Source: Candidatus Gastranaerophilales bacterium (GTDB lineage Bacteria; Cyanobacteriota; Vampirovibrionia; Gastranaerophilales; Gastranaerophilaceae). From it: a DNA stretch of 44,888 nt. The position numbers and the translations under genes are program-made. The notes below the pieces were generated by a model, which did not search any database, was not told the origin of the DNA, and saw nothing but the letters and a program-made list of their open reading frames with translations. The stretch lies in contig CALUVI010000011.1 of NCBI GenBank assembly GCA_944324185.1, positions 1 through 44,888 of the forward strand, written 5' to 3'. Positions 32,736 to 40,881 of this stretch are shown here, piece by piece (the stretch's first letter is position 1; every line of letters starts with the position of its first letter).

Positions 32736-33086
32736 ATGAAAAAAGGTTTATTGTTGTTATTAGCAGCGGCTTTTGTACTTCCGGCATTTGCTTATAATTA
32801 TGATACAAAAGTTCCTGTTCCGGGAAAAACTCTTGCAGACGGAAAACTGCAATCTGAAATGCTTTTCCCTGTTTATGCTTACGGGTTAAGGGTTGCAGCA
32901 CCGGATTGTAAAGATTTTGCAATTACAAATACAGAAATTTCTAAGCCTCGTGATGGCGGCGCATGGGAAGAAATATGGACTGTTAAAGCCTGCACAAGAA
33001 CCGCAAGAATCCCTATTAAGTTTACAACAACCGAGCAGGGAACTGATTTTGCAATTGACCCGATGGGCGTAAAGGTTGCAAAGTAG
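32736..33086 (+). CDS. Small exported protein, unrecognised
   Basis: A 116-aa protein with a clear signal peptide (MKKGLLLLLAAAFVLPAFA, cleavage likely before Tyr20). The mature part is about 97 aa with two cysteines (PDCKD and VKACTR) that could form a disulfide. A repeated aromatic and strand pattern (KDFAITNTEISKP, GGAWEEIWTVKACT, IPIKFTTTEQGTDFAI) suggests a beta-sandwich, perhaps periplasmic. The ATG at 32736 has AGAAAGGATATAGA. It lies 50 bp after the SPFH gene and 6 bp before the next ORF, so it may belong to the same transcript. I cannot name a function. Confidence 0.75.
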   Translation: MKKGLLLLLAAAFVLPAFAYNYDTKVPVPGKTLADGKLQSEMLFPVYAYGLRVAAPDCKDFAITNTEISKPRDGGAWEEIWTVKACTRTARIPIKFTTTEQGTDFAIDPMGVKVAK

Positions 33087-33092
33087 GGCGCT

Positions 33093-33425
33093 ATGGTAAG
33101 TGTTAATTCTATCAATCCAGCGGCGGAAAAATTGACTCAATTGCGCAACAGAATTGTGTATTCTGTTGTTGAAGGCAGTTTTAAAAAATATAAAACCGCG
33201 GCAAAGGAATGTGCAAAGTATACTCTGGAGAATTATGAACTTGCAAAAAAGACTAAGTCTCCGGAGTTAAAAGTGCCTGTATTTTCGAAAGTCGGGTTGA
33301 ATATGATGAAAATATGGTTTTTAAATCTTTTCAGAAAAAAGTCGCCGGAGGAGAAGGCTTTGAGAAAAATGCAAAAAGAAGAAAAAGCCAGAGCTTATGC
33401 AGATAAATTTATGAAACAGGTATAG
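33093..33425 (+). CDS. Small Lys-rich uncharacterised protein
   Basis: A 110-aa basic, helical protein. It begins MVSVNSINPAAEKLTQLRNR, resembling the N-termini of the 649-aa and giant proteins in this window (short hydrophobic/Ser/Asn start). One moderately hydrophobic segment (VGLNMMKIWFLNLF, about 77-90) precedes a highly charged tail (KKSPEEKALRKMQKEEKARA). There is no signal peptide. It starts seven bases after the previous stop. Possibly membrane-associated; function unknown. A perfect hairpin follows at 33432-33453. Confidence 0.65.
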   Translation: MVSVNSINPAAEKLTQLRNRIVYSVVEGSFKKYKTAAKECAKYTLENYELAKKTKSPELKVPVFSKVGLNMMKIWFLNLFRKKSPEEKALRKMQKEEKARAYADKFMKQV

Positions 33426-33431
33426 AAAATG

Positions 33432-33453
33432 AAAGGTGCAAATTTGCACCTTT
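33432..33453 (+). terminator. Perfect 22-bp palindrome before the hexomutase gene
   Basis: AAAGGTGCAAATTTGCACCTTT is fully self-complementary and starts six bases after the previous stop codon. The following sequence (CCGGTATAAAAGG) has no T-run, so it could be a weak terminator, a hairpin that shapes translation of the TTG-started gene downstream, or a protein-binding site. Confidence 0.45.
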
Positions 33454-33474
33454 CCGGTATAAAAGGGGAATATT

Positions 33475-34848
33475 TTGGATATTACATTTGGTACAGACGG
33501 GTGGAGAGCAATACTGGACAAGGATTTTTCAGAAGCCAATGTTGAGAGAGTTACATTTGCTATCGGTAAGTATGTTGCAGAGAAATTCGGATTTGAAAAG
33601 CCTGTACTTATCGGGTATGATCCGAGAAATATGGCGGATGAATTATCTTTAAAGTGTGCAGAACTCCTTAAAGATAAAGGGTTTAATGTTTTTTATTCTT
33701 CAAGAGTTGTTCCTACTCCTGTACTTGCATATAATGCACTTATCAGAAACGCCTGTGCCGTTATGTTTACGGCATCTCATAATCCGCCTGAGTATCTGGG
33801 GATGAAATTTATTCCTGATTATGCTGGACCTGCCACGGCTGAAATTACGGATGAGATTGTGGCTGATATTGATAAACCTTTTGAGGGCTCCGGAAGCTGC
33901 GGAAGTATTCATAAAATTGATTTTGCGCCTAAGTATTATGAACACATAAATAAGCTTATTGACTTTGAAAAAGTCAGAAAAGTTAAAGAAAATATTATAT
34001 TTGACGGGCTTTATTCTGCTTCAATCGGATATTTTGACAGAATTTTAGAAGATAATAATATCCCGTATTCAACGCTTCATATGTTTCATGATAAAGATTT
34101 TGGAGGCGGAATGCCGGATCCGAAGCCGAGATTTTTGAAGGATTTAATTTTAAAGGTTAAATCTGACGAAAATGCTGTAGGGCTTGCAAATGACGGTGAT
34201 GCAGACAGGTTCGGGGTAATAAACGAGCGGGGTGAGTATGTTTCACCTAATGAAATTATTGCAATATTACTCAAATATTTGCTCAAAAAAGGATATAAAG
34301 GCTCTGTTGTAAAAACCGTAGGTTCAAGCCTTTTGATTGATAATGTTGCAAAAAAACTCGGAGTAGAAGTCATAGAAACTGCAGTCGGGTTTAAGCATGT
34401 CGGGGAAGCAATGCGTAAATACGAGGTTATAATAGGCGGAGAAGAATCCGGCGGGCTTAGTATAGCGGGACATATTCCGGAAAAAGATGGACTGCTTGCG
34501 AATTTGCTTATTCTTGAGGCAATGGGTGCAGAAGATAAGACGCTTACAGAGCTTCAAGAAGAAATTTATGAACTTGCAGGCTCAAGGTTTTATACTGACA
34601 GGATTGATTTGAAACTCGACAGTAAAGAGGAGATAAAACAAATTCTCAACAGAGTTAAAGAATTAAAAAAAGCAGGCTCATATGATGTTACATCAGTTGA
34701 TACAAAAGACGGCGTAAAGCTTATGCTGGGAGATAAAACAAAAATTCTTGTCCGTCCGAGCGGGACTGAGCCTTTGCTAAGAATTTATTTTGAGACAGAC
34801 AGCGCAGAAAAGCTTGAAGAATTGAAGAGTATAAATCTGGTGGGCTAA
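33475..34848 (+). CDS. Phosphoglucomutase/phosphomannomutase family enzyme
   Basis: A 457-aa alpha-D-phosphohexomutase. Motifs in order: FGTDGWRAI at the N-terminus; the phosphoserine loop MFTASHNPPEYLGMKF; the metal loop LANDGDADRFGV; the sugar-binding loop GGEESGGLS; and the phosphate-binding loop RPSGTEPLLRIYFE. It moves phosphate between C1 and C6 of glucose or mannose for cell-envelope sugars or glycogen. Specificity among PGM, PMM and glucosamine mutase is not settled; GEESGG favours PGM/PMM over GlmM. The start is TTG 33475 after AAAAGGGGAATAT, which I accept because FGTDGWR must begin within a few residues. Confidence 0.93.
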   Translation: MDITFGTDGWRAILDKDFSEANVERVTFAIGKYVAEKFGFEKPVLIGYDPRNMADELSLKCAELLKDKGFNVFYSSRVVPTPVLAYNALIRNACAVMFTASHNPPEYLGMKFIPDYAGPATAEITDEIVADIDKPFEGSGSCGSIHKIDFAPKYYEHINKLIDFEKVRKVKENIIFDGLYSASIGYFDRILEDNNIPYSTLHMFHDKDFGGGMPDPKPRFLKDLILKVKSDENAVGLANDGDADRFGVINERGEYVSPNEIIAILLKYLLKKGYKGSVVKTVGSSLLIDNVAKKLGVEVIETAVGFKHVGEAMRKYEVIIGGEESGGLSIAGHIPEKDGLLANLLILEAMGAEDKTLTELQEEIYELAGSRFYTDRIDLKLDSKEEIKQILNRVKELKKAGSYDVTSVDTKDGVKLMLGDKTKILVRPSGTEPLLRIYFETDSAEKLEELKSINLVG

Positions 34849-35421
34849 AACTTCTCAAAGTGCCGTCATTGCGGGGGTAAATGTATCGGGCTTGCAGTAG
34901 GAACTCCAAAAGTGTCGTTATTCTGGGGGTAAGTAAATCATCAACCCGCGTCATTGCGGGGGTAAATGATTTCAGTCATGAAGTGAACCTACAAGCCAGA
35001 CGTCATTGCGAGGGAATAACCATTCAGCCCGAAGCAATCCTAAACAAATTTGACAATTAAAATAAATAGTTATTGTTGGGTTTCACCCAACCTACTACTT
35101 ATCCCTCGACCCATATGGAAGAGGGGTGTGTGCAGACTGCTCCAGTGTCTGAGTGTGCAATTCATAAAAAAACTTTATATAAGTGCGATTTTGTTACCTG
35201 CTAGTCTCGCAGGTGGGTGAGTGCCTAAATCAATCCGTTTCCCGCTGGCGATTTTGTATCGGCGGGTATACTTCACTAATTATAGAGCTTACTCTCCCTA
35301 TTTATAAAAATGTAGGAACAAAATAAACACCTATATAAAGTAATATTATTATGTCATATTTTTTTTAAGATTTCAACCTCGCGGCGTGTTAATAAGTATT
35401 ATGTTGTGTTAAACTTTTTAT
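34849..35421. repeat. Intergenic repeat block 5 (573 bp, no gene)
   Basis: Repeats of the window families: GGGGGTAAATG at about 34873 and 34958, AAGTGAACCTACAAGC at about 34980, a CGTCATTGCGAGG...GCAATCC unit at about 35001-35040, and GTTGGGTTTCACCCAAC at about 35076. From about 35185 to 35270 a non-repeat, foldable segment follows. The last 150 bp is AT-rich and should carry the folP promoter. Confidence 0.75.
35185..35270 (+). other. Foldable segment upstream of folP, possible RNA element
   Basis: Two stems are evident: ACCTGC/GCAGGT with a 7-nt loop (about 35196-35214), and CCCGCTG/CGGCGGG with a 12-nt loop (about 35240-35266). The word GCGATTTTGT occurs twice, before the first stem and in the loop of the second. 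I recognise no known riboswitch or housekeeping RNA. Strand is assumed to be that of folP. Confidence 0.25.
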
Positions 35422-36573
35422 ATGCAGAATTTTTTGTTACGTGAAATAAACAGTAATATGATAGAGACGGAACTCGTGCAAATCGGGTTTGATTCTTCTT
35501 ATCTTAAAAAAGCGGCGGATAAATTCCGGTATAAGAATATAAAAGTTTATAACCTCTCTACTGCTCAGGCAAATATTTTGAAGCAGACTGCTTTAATCTT
35601 CGGAGCTGATTGTGCAGTAAACAGAAATGTTATAACCGCTCAGATTGAAAAATCCGATGCAATTCTTTGCGGAAGCTTTTCCCAGCTTAATAAAATAGCG
35701 GATAAACTTAAATCCCAGCCATTTAAACTTGGAATTTTAGCGGAAGAAATTAAGGAGTTTTTAAAGCAGGAACGCCGGAAAACAAAGATTGCGGGAATTT
35801 TGAATATAACTCCGGACTCGTTTTCTGATGGCGGTGAATATTTAAAGCCCAATGATGCCATAAAAGGATTTGAAGAACTCGTTCTGGACGGCGCTGATAT
35901 GATTGATATAGGGGCAGAAAGTACCCGTCCGGGCGCTGAACCTGTAGGGTCTAAGGAACAAATTGAGAGGCTTAAGCCGGTCTTTGATGTTATAAGAAAA
36001 GAAAAGCCGGAAATAAAAATAAGCGTTGATACAAGATGCGCGGAAGTTGCGGATTATGTTTTAAATAACGGCGCTGACTTGATTAATGATGTTTCCGGAC
36101 TTGAATATGATTCTAAGTTGGCAGATGTAGTATCTAATTATAATGCAGGTGTTATTATTCAGCATTCAAAGTGCACGCCTTCAGATTTTCCGGTATACAA
36201 AAATGTTGTGGAAGAAGTTTTTTTGTCTCTGAAAAATAAAATAGAGGCAGCAAAAAATGCAGGAATTAAGGATATTATAATTGATCCCGGAATCGGGTTT
36301 GGAAAATCAAGAGAAGATAATTTCCTGCTTCTTGAAAATATCATGGCTTTTTATGCTCTTGAGTGTCCTGTTATGGTCGGGATTTCAAGAAAAAGACTCT
36401 TAGGAATTGAAGAAGAGAATAATGATTTAAAAGATATATTTACCCTAACGCATTCTTATCCTCTGATTAAGACCGGAGTAGACTTTTTGCGCGTGCATAA
36501 TGTAAAATTGCACAAAACTTTTTTAAATTCTTTACCCACTCAGGCAATTTATATTCAAAATAAAATAATGTAA
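35422..36573 (+). CDS. folP: Dihydropteroate synthase with N-terminal extension
   Basis: A 383-aa protein, about 110 residues longer than typical FolP. The TIM-barrel DHPS starts near residue 117 with IAGILNITPDSFSDGG, then DGADMIDIGAESTRPGAEPV, ISVDTR, GADLINDVSG, IIDPGIGFGK and GISRKRLLG; all catalytic loops are present. It joins dihydropterin pyrophosphate with p-aminobenzoate in folate synthesis. The N-terminal 115 residues (ETELVQIGFDSSYLKKAADK and the following alternating strands and helices) resemble the extra domain known in some anaerobe and cyanobacterial-type DHPS; its role is unclear. ATG 35422 lacks a good ribosome site. ATG 35458 is an alternative. Confidence 0.92.
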   Translation: MQNFLLREINSNMIETELVQIGFDSSYLKKAADKFRYKNIKVYNLSTAQANILKQTALIFGADCAVNRNVITAQIEKSDAILCGSFSQLNKIADKLKSQPFKLGILAEEIKEFLKQERRKTKIAGILNITPDSFSDGGEYLKPNDAIKGFEELVLDGADMIDIGAESTRPGAEPVGSKEQIERLKPVFDVIRKEKPEIKISVDTRCAEVADYVLNNGADLINDVSGLEYDSKLADVVSNYNAGVIIQHSKCTPSDFPVYKNVVEEVFLSLKNKIEAAKNAGIKDIIIDPGIGFGKSREDNFLLLENIMAFYALECPVMVGISRKRLLGIEEENNDLKDIFTLTHSYPLIKTGVDFLRVHNVKLHKTFLNSLPTQAIYIQNKIM

Positions 36574-36607
36574 TATCTTATATACAGACTAGATGAGAAT
36601 ATAAATT

Positions 36608-37510
36608 ATGAGTATTATGAAAGATTTAATAAACATAACTCTTATGATTATGTTGCTATTAATGCTGTATAAAACAGACAATCACTATACAGGAATTATA
36701 TGCGGCATTGCGTTTATGTTTCTGTATTCGATTAAGTACATAAGATTAAACAAAATAATACAGAGGGCTGTTGATACGGAAGCCGAAAAGCAAAAGCAGT
36801 TTTTTATGGAAATACTGACTCATGACCTGAAAACTCCGACTCTCGCGCAATTAAGAGGTCTGGAACTTATCCAGCAGGGCGCCGGAGAAAATATAACTCC
36901 CGAGCAGAAAGAACTCGTCGGTTATGTAAAAGATTCCTGTAAATACGTTCTTGATATGATTTCTCAGGTTCTTAGAATTTATAATCTTGAAAACGGAATA
37001 CATACGGCAGTTTACGAAAAAGTTAACATGGAAAAACTTTTGCTCGAAAGTTTTTCGGAAGTTGATTATGCGGCAAAGGAAAAAAATGTTGAATTTGTTT
37101 ATCTGGCCTCCGGCGTGGATACTATGCTTGAGGCAGAAAAGAACGACATAAAAATTGCAATAATAAATTTGTTATTAAACGCGGTTGTATATTCAAACTA
37201 CGGTGAGAAAATTTTTATAAAGTTTGAAAGATTCTCTCAATATCTTAAATTTGAAATTATAACAAAAGGTATAATTCTTACGGAAGACGAATGCAGAAAT
37301 ATGTTTAACGCAGCATTATCAAAATTACCCAGGTATTCTGTAATCGGGCATGGTATAAATTTGTATTTGTGCAAAATTATAGCCGATTGTTATAAAGGCA
37401 AAATATACGCGCAAACAGACGGAGAAATATACAACAAATTTACTCTTGAGCTTCCGCTTTCTCAATTTTCAGAGGCTTTTCCAACCTCTTCTCTTTTAAC
37501 TTCTTATTAA
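36608..37510 (+). CDS. Membrane sensor histidine kinase-like protein, degenerate ATP site
   Basis: A 300-aa protein. Two membrane helices (about 8-20 and 27-44) are joined by a very short loop, so there is no real extracellular sensor. The HisKA dimer helix has the H-box EILTHDLKTP (His72). The HATPase part shows an N-box-like INLLLNAVVYSN and a late GHGINLYLCKII (G2-like), but the G1 box (Asp-x-Gly-x-Gly) is not visible; its place reads EIITKGIILTEDE. ATP binding may therefore be weak or absent. No response regulator is adjacent; the GGDEF-HD-GYP gene follows about 155 bp later. It may sense membrane or internal state, or act as a phosphatase or scaffold. Confidence 0.8.
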   Translation: MSIMKDLINITLMIMLLLMLYKTDNHYTGIICGIAFMFLYSIKYIRLNKIIQRAVDTEAEKQKQFFMEILTHDLKTPTLAQLRGLELIQQGAGENITPEQKELVGYVKDSCKYVLDMISQVLRIYNLENGIHTAVYEKVNMEKLLLESFSEVDYAAKEKNVEFVYLASGVDTMLEAEKNDIKIAIINLLLNAVVYSNYGEKIFIKFERFSQYLKFEIITKGIILTEDECRNMFNAALSKLPRYSVIGHGINLYLCKIIADCYKGKIYAQTDGEIYNKFTLELPLSQFSEAFPTSSLLTSY

Positions 37511-37666
37511 CAATTGTAAATATAATCCGGTTTTAGACTGGAAAAACTTAGAAAAAATGTTAAGATATGAATTGAAGGGATATTTGTTCTTGTAAAGAAA
37601 TTTTAACAAACAGGCAAATTTTTTTATTTAGAGTTTTTAGTAGATTTACAGTTGTCAGGTGGAAGC

Positions 37667-39508
37667 GTGAATAAAGAAAAAAATACAGCAGATAAAATCA
37701 CAAATCTTTCAGAAAAAGCCCCGATTACATCTCCGTTTTCTCAAGAGAATCTGGTTTCAAAAGTCAATGCTCTTACGTTTAAGACCTGCGCTAATTCCTT
37801 GAGTAATCCGCAGAATAAGAATTTTAACAACGAAAAAGGGCTTACTTTGAGCTATAAATTTGTTGTAGAAGAGCTTGTTCAAATTAACGGTGTAAAAACT
37901 CTCTATGAACTGTATACAAAAATTTCATCACTCATATTCCAGAGTATAGATTCCGCGTTTATGTCAGTAGGGTTATTCAAAGATAAATCTAACTGTATAA
38001 ATCTTAAATTAAAAGATAAACACGGAAATTTCTATTCGACAAAGGTTTTTCTTAAAGATACTGATAATCCTATTATTCAGGTTTTCAATAATCATGAAAT
38101 TATTTTTAAAGATGATGTAAGTTTTTTGAATCTTGCATATTTCAAAAATAATGCGGTTGCTATTCTGCCGTTAATTTCCACAAATGATAGATGTATCGGG
38201 GTAATTATATTTGAGGACAAGTGCGCAAGACAGAATATTACTCTCTACAGACTTATTGCAAAAATGGCGGCTCTATATACCGATAATATTGATTTGCAGG
38301 AAAAGAGCGAAGGTTTTGTTAATACCGACAACCTGACACTTCTTTATAACCATAGAGGTTTTCAGGAAATTCTTTCAAATGAAATTTCAAGAGCGGAAAC
38401 TAATAAGCAGAAACTTTCGCTTGTGATGATGGATGTCGCAAATATTACAAAGATTAACAGAGAACTCGGGCATGCTAAAGGTGATGAAGTTATTAAACTT
38501 GTCGCCGAAAAAGTGCGCCAGAATATGCGTGAAGGCGATATTGCAGGTCGTTACGGCGGGGATGAAATTGCAATTATACTTCCTAATACCTCGACTGCAC
38601 AGGCTAAATACGTTGCAGAATATCTTACTTACTCGCTTTCCTGCTGCTTTATTGATGATGTGGGACCGGTAAAAGTTTCGGTAGGTATTGCAACTTATCC
38701 GGATTGCTCTGAGGATAAAGAAAAACTCTTAATCCTTGCAGAACAGGCAATGTATATTTCTCAGGCAAAAGGGTACAAAGACGGTATGTCTGCAATCATC
38801 AGTTCTGCTGACTTCAACTTCTGGGATGATGTCGCTTTAAAATCCTATGCTGAAGTTATCGGAAAACGCCACTCGCAGCTTGGAATTAACTTTGAAGACG
38901 AATTGATTTCCAAGTTTAATACCGACCATGCTCTCTCCGGCGCAAGAATTTCTGAGATTGCAACTTCTCTTGCAGGTGCAATTGATGCGAAAGACCCGTA
39001 TACAAAAGGTCATTCAACCTCTGTTTCAAAATTCTCCGAGGCTCTGGCTCGTGCTATTAATCTTCCGGAAGAAGAAGTCGAGCGTATAAAACTGGGCGCG
39101 CTTCTTCATGATGTCGGAAAAATCGGAATTCCTGAGAATGTTCTGAAAAAAGAAGGTCCGTTATCTGATGAAGAATGGGCTATAATGAAGCAGCATCCGA
39201 CAATAGGTACGGAAAAAGTTCTTATGCCAAACCCGTCTTTAAGAGATTTGATTCCGATTGTAAAATACCATCACGAAAGAATTGACGGAAAAGGCTATCC
39301 GGAAGGACTTTCAAACGGTGATATTCCGCTTGCTGCAAAAATTGTTGCAATTGCTGATACTTATCATGCGCTGATTAGCGACAGACCGTACAGGCGCGGT
39401 ATGAATATAGAAAAAGCCATTTCTATTCTTGAAGAAGGCGCCGGAACGCAGTGGGACGGTGATTTAGTCAGAACTTTTATTCAGATAGCTCCGTCACTCG
39501 GGGTGTAG
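37667..39508 (+). CDS. GAF-GGDEF-HD-GYP cyclic di-GMP enzyme
   Basis: About 613 aa, soluble. A variable N-terminus precedes a GAF-like domain (about 70-205), then a GGDEF domain with intact RYGGDEI (297-301) and an REGD inhibitory site. An HD-GYP domain follows: LGALLHDVGKIGIPE, the HPTIGTE segment, YHHERIDGKGYPEGL (His535 onward) and VAIADTYHAL. HD-GYP degrades cyclic di-GMP to GMP; the GGDEF could make it, so the protein may switch direction or use GTP or c-di-GMP to control the phosphodiesterase. I choose GTG 37667 because AGGTGG lies just upstream; TTG 37652 is possible. It may act with the CHASE2 cyclase at 28496. Confidence 0.93.
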   Translation: MNKEKNTADKITNLSEKAPITSPFSQENLVSKVNALTFKTCANSLSNPQNKNFNNEKGLTLSYKFVVEELVQINGVKTLYELYTKISSLIFQSIDSAFMSVGLFKDKSNCINLKLKDKHGNFYSTKVFLKDTDNPIIQVFNNHEIIFKDDVSFLNLAYFKNNAVAILPLISTNDRCIGVIIFEDKCARQNITLYRLIAKMAALYTDNIDLQEKSEGFVNTDNLTLLYNHRGFQEILSNEISRAETNKQKLSLVMMDVANITKINRELGHAKGDEVIKLVAEKVRQNMREGDIAGRYGGDEIAIILPNTSTAQAKYVAEYLTYSLSCCFIDDVGPVKVSVGIATYPDCSEDKEKLLILAEQAMYISQAKGYKDGMSAIISSADFNFWDDVALKSYAEVIGKRHSQLGINFEDELISKFNTDHALSGARISEIATSLAGAIDAKDPYTKGHSTSVSKFSEALARAINLPEEEVERIKLGALLHDVGKIGIPENVLKKEGPLSDEEWAIMKQHPTIGTEKVLMPNPSLRDLIPIVKYHHERIDGKGYPEGLSNGDIPLAAKIVAIADTYHALISDRPYRRGMNIEKAISILEEGAGTQWDGDLVRTFIQIAPSLGV

Positions 39509-39594
39509 ACTGTATTCTTTTAAATAATTGACTTAATATATGAATTTTGTCAGAATTGAGTCTGTAAGACTTGTATAGAACAGGAGAGTTGAAT

Positions 39595-40326
39595 ATGAAA
39601 AAAAATGGTATTATAGTCTTTTTATTAGCAGGCGTTGTAATGCTAAGCGGCTGTACTAAAACATACAAAACCGTAGATGAGTATGAATCTGCTATGAAGT
39701 CGGTGTTTGCTAAAATTCCGGCTTATACAATAGAAGTAAAACAAAACGTTAACGACAGGGATTTATACTATAGAACATATCTGAAAGGTGATAAATGGAA
39801 AACGGAAGCTTCTATAGACGGCGGTAATTCTTATACGGCAACAATTCTTTATGATGGCGCGGATTTAGTGGCATATCCGCAGGGTTCTCCTTATGCAGTG
39901 AAAAATCCAATGATTGAAATGATAAAAAATAAGGATAAAGAAACCGTTAAGGCTGTTATTGATACCCAAAATCATACAAGTCCTTTATTTTACTGGCGGG
40001 AAGGCTGGGCAGCAGCTTCTTTACAGGCTCCCGGCGATAATAACAGCAATGCCGAATTCGAAAATCAAAAAGCTAACATAAATGGTTTTGATTGCCGTAT
40101 GATAAAATTTGAAAATTCAAGAGAAGCATGTGTCAGTGATAAATATGGCATTGCAGTTTATCATAAATTATCTGTACCAATGCCGCAAAAACCGGGAGAA
40201 AATCTTAATGTTATATTAAATCTTGTAAAAATTGATACAGCAGATGTTCCGGAATCAACATTTGAGCTGCCATCCGGAATGAAAAAAATTGACATCAATA
40301 CATTGTCGCAAATGCTTAAGAATTGA
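39595..40326 (+). CDS. Lipoprotein, LolA-like fold suspected
   Basis: A 243-aa lipoprotein. The signal peptide (MKKNGIIVFLLAGVVMLSGC) has a classical lipobox Leu-Ser-Gly-Cys with Cys20 at +1. The mature part starts TKTYKTVDEYESAMKSVFAK and alternates strands (YTIEVKQNVNDRDLYYRTYL, DKWKTEASIDGGNSYTATIL, YDGADLVAYPQG), like the half-barrel of LolA/LppX-type proteins that measure or carry lipids. This fold call is by pattern only. The end (NLVKIDTADVPESTFELPSG) also fits LolA-like carriers. The start at 39595 is set by CAGGAGAG; an in-frame TTG at 39571 is part of the leader. A bidirectional terminator follows. Confidence 0.8.
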   Translation: MKKNGIIVFLLAGVVMLSGCTKTYKTVDEYESAMKSVFAKIPAYTIEVKQNVNDRDLYYRTYLKGDKWKTEASIDGGNSYTATILYDGADLVAYPQGSPYAVKNPMIEMIKNKDKETVKAVIDTQNHTSPLFYWREGWAAASLQAPGDNNSNAEFENQKANINGFDCRMIKFENSREACVSDKYGIAVYHKLSVPMPQKPGENLNVILNLVKIDTADVPESTFELPSGMKKIDINTLSQMLKN

Positions 40327-40338
40327 AATCTTTTAAAT

Positions 40339-40363
40339 AAAAAAGCCGCAATGCGGCTTTTTT
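40339..40363. terminator. Bidirectional intrinsic terminator
   Basis: AAAAAAGCCGCA and TGCGGCTTTTTT form a GC-rich stem with A- and T-runs on both sides, between the convergent lipoprotein gene and the NTF2-like gene. It overlaps the stop codon of the latter. Confidence 0.9.
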
Positions 40364-40835
40364 ATTTTTTAGCGTATTTTAAAAATATCTGTTCCTTTGT
40401 CTGCATTAATTCTTCTACAATAAGCCACTTACCTGATGGCTGCTTTTCAAGAATCATATATGTTTTTAATTTGTAAGTTTCACCGGAAGGCTGCCTTAAA
40501 GACGATACTTTATATTTATTATCGGAAATCTTTGAAGCATCTATATTTGTATAACTATTTGTATAGTGTCTTAATTTAGCACCTGCCTGCCCGATTTTCA
40601 TCTGGGTTATATAAGTGGAAGTGTTTGTTTCTACATCTACGGTTGTTCCGTCCGGTTTTACTACCTGTCTTATTATTCTTGCTTTTGGAGAATACATCTC
40701 TGCAATAGTCGGGCTGTAGGTATTTGCTGCTTTTACATAATTATTGAAAAACTGTACGGCTTCTTCCTTATTATCTGCAAAAACAGACAGAGAAACTCCC
40801 GCAAATACTATTAACAGTGCTAATATTTTCTTCAT
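40362..40835 (-). CDS. Exported NTF2-like protein
   Basis: A 157-aa protein with a signal peptide (MKKILALLIVFAGVSLSVFA, cleavage before Asp21). The mature part fits an NTF2-like/SnoaL cone: the helix EEAVQFFNNYVKAANTYSPT, the AEMYSPKARIIRQVVKPDG strand, then YKVSSLRQPSGETYKLKTYM and KQPSGKWLIVEELMQTKEQ. NTF2-like folds are used by many unrelated proteins as ligand pockets or assembly units, so no activity is assigned. The ATG at 40835 follows AGAAGAGGTAAAT. It starts 46 bp after lysC on the same strand and may be transcribed with it. Confidence 0.7.
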   Translation of the reverse strand: MKKILALLIVFAGVSLSVFADNKEEAVQFFNNYVKAANTYSPTIAEMYSPKARIIRQVVKPDGTTVDVETNTSTYITQMKIGQAGAKLRHYTNSYTNIDASKISDNKYKVSSLRQPSGETYKLKTYMILEKQPSGKWLIVEELMQTKEQIFLKYAKK

Positions 40836-40881
40836 ATTTACCTCTTCTGGTGTAACGAATTCTATTTATGATTTGTTCAAA

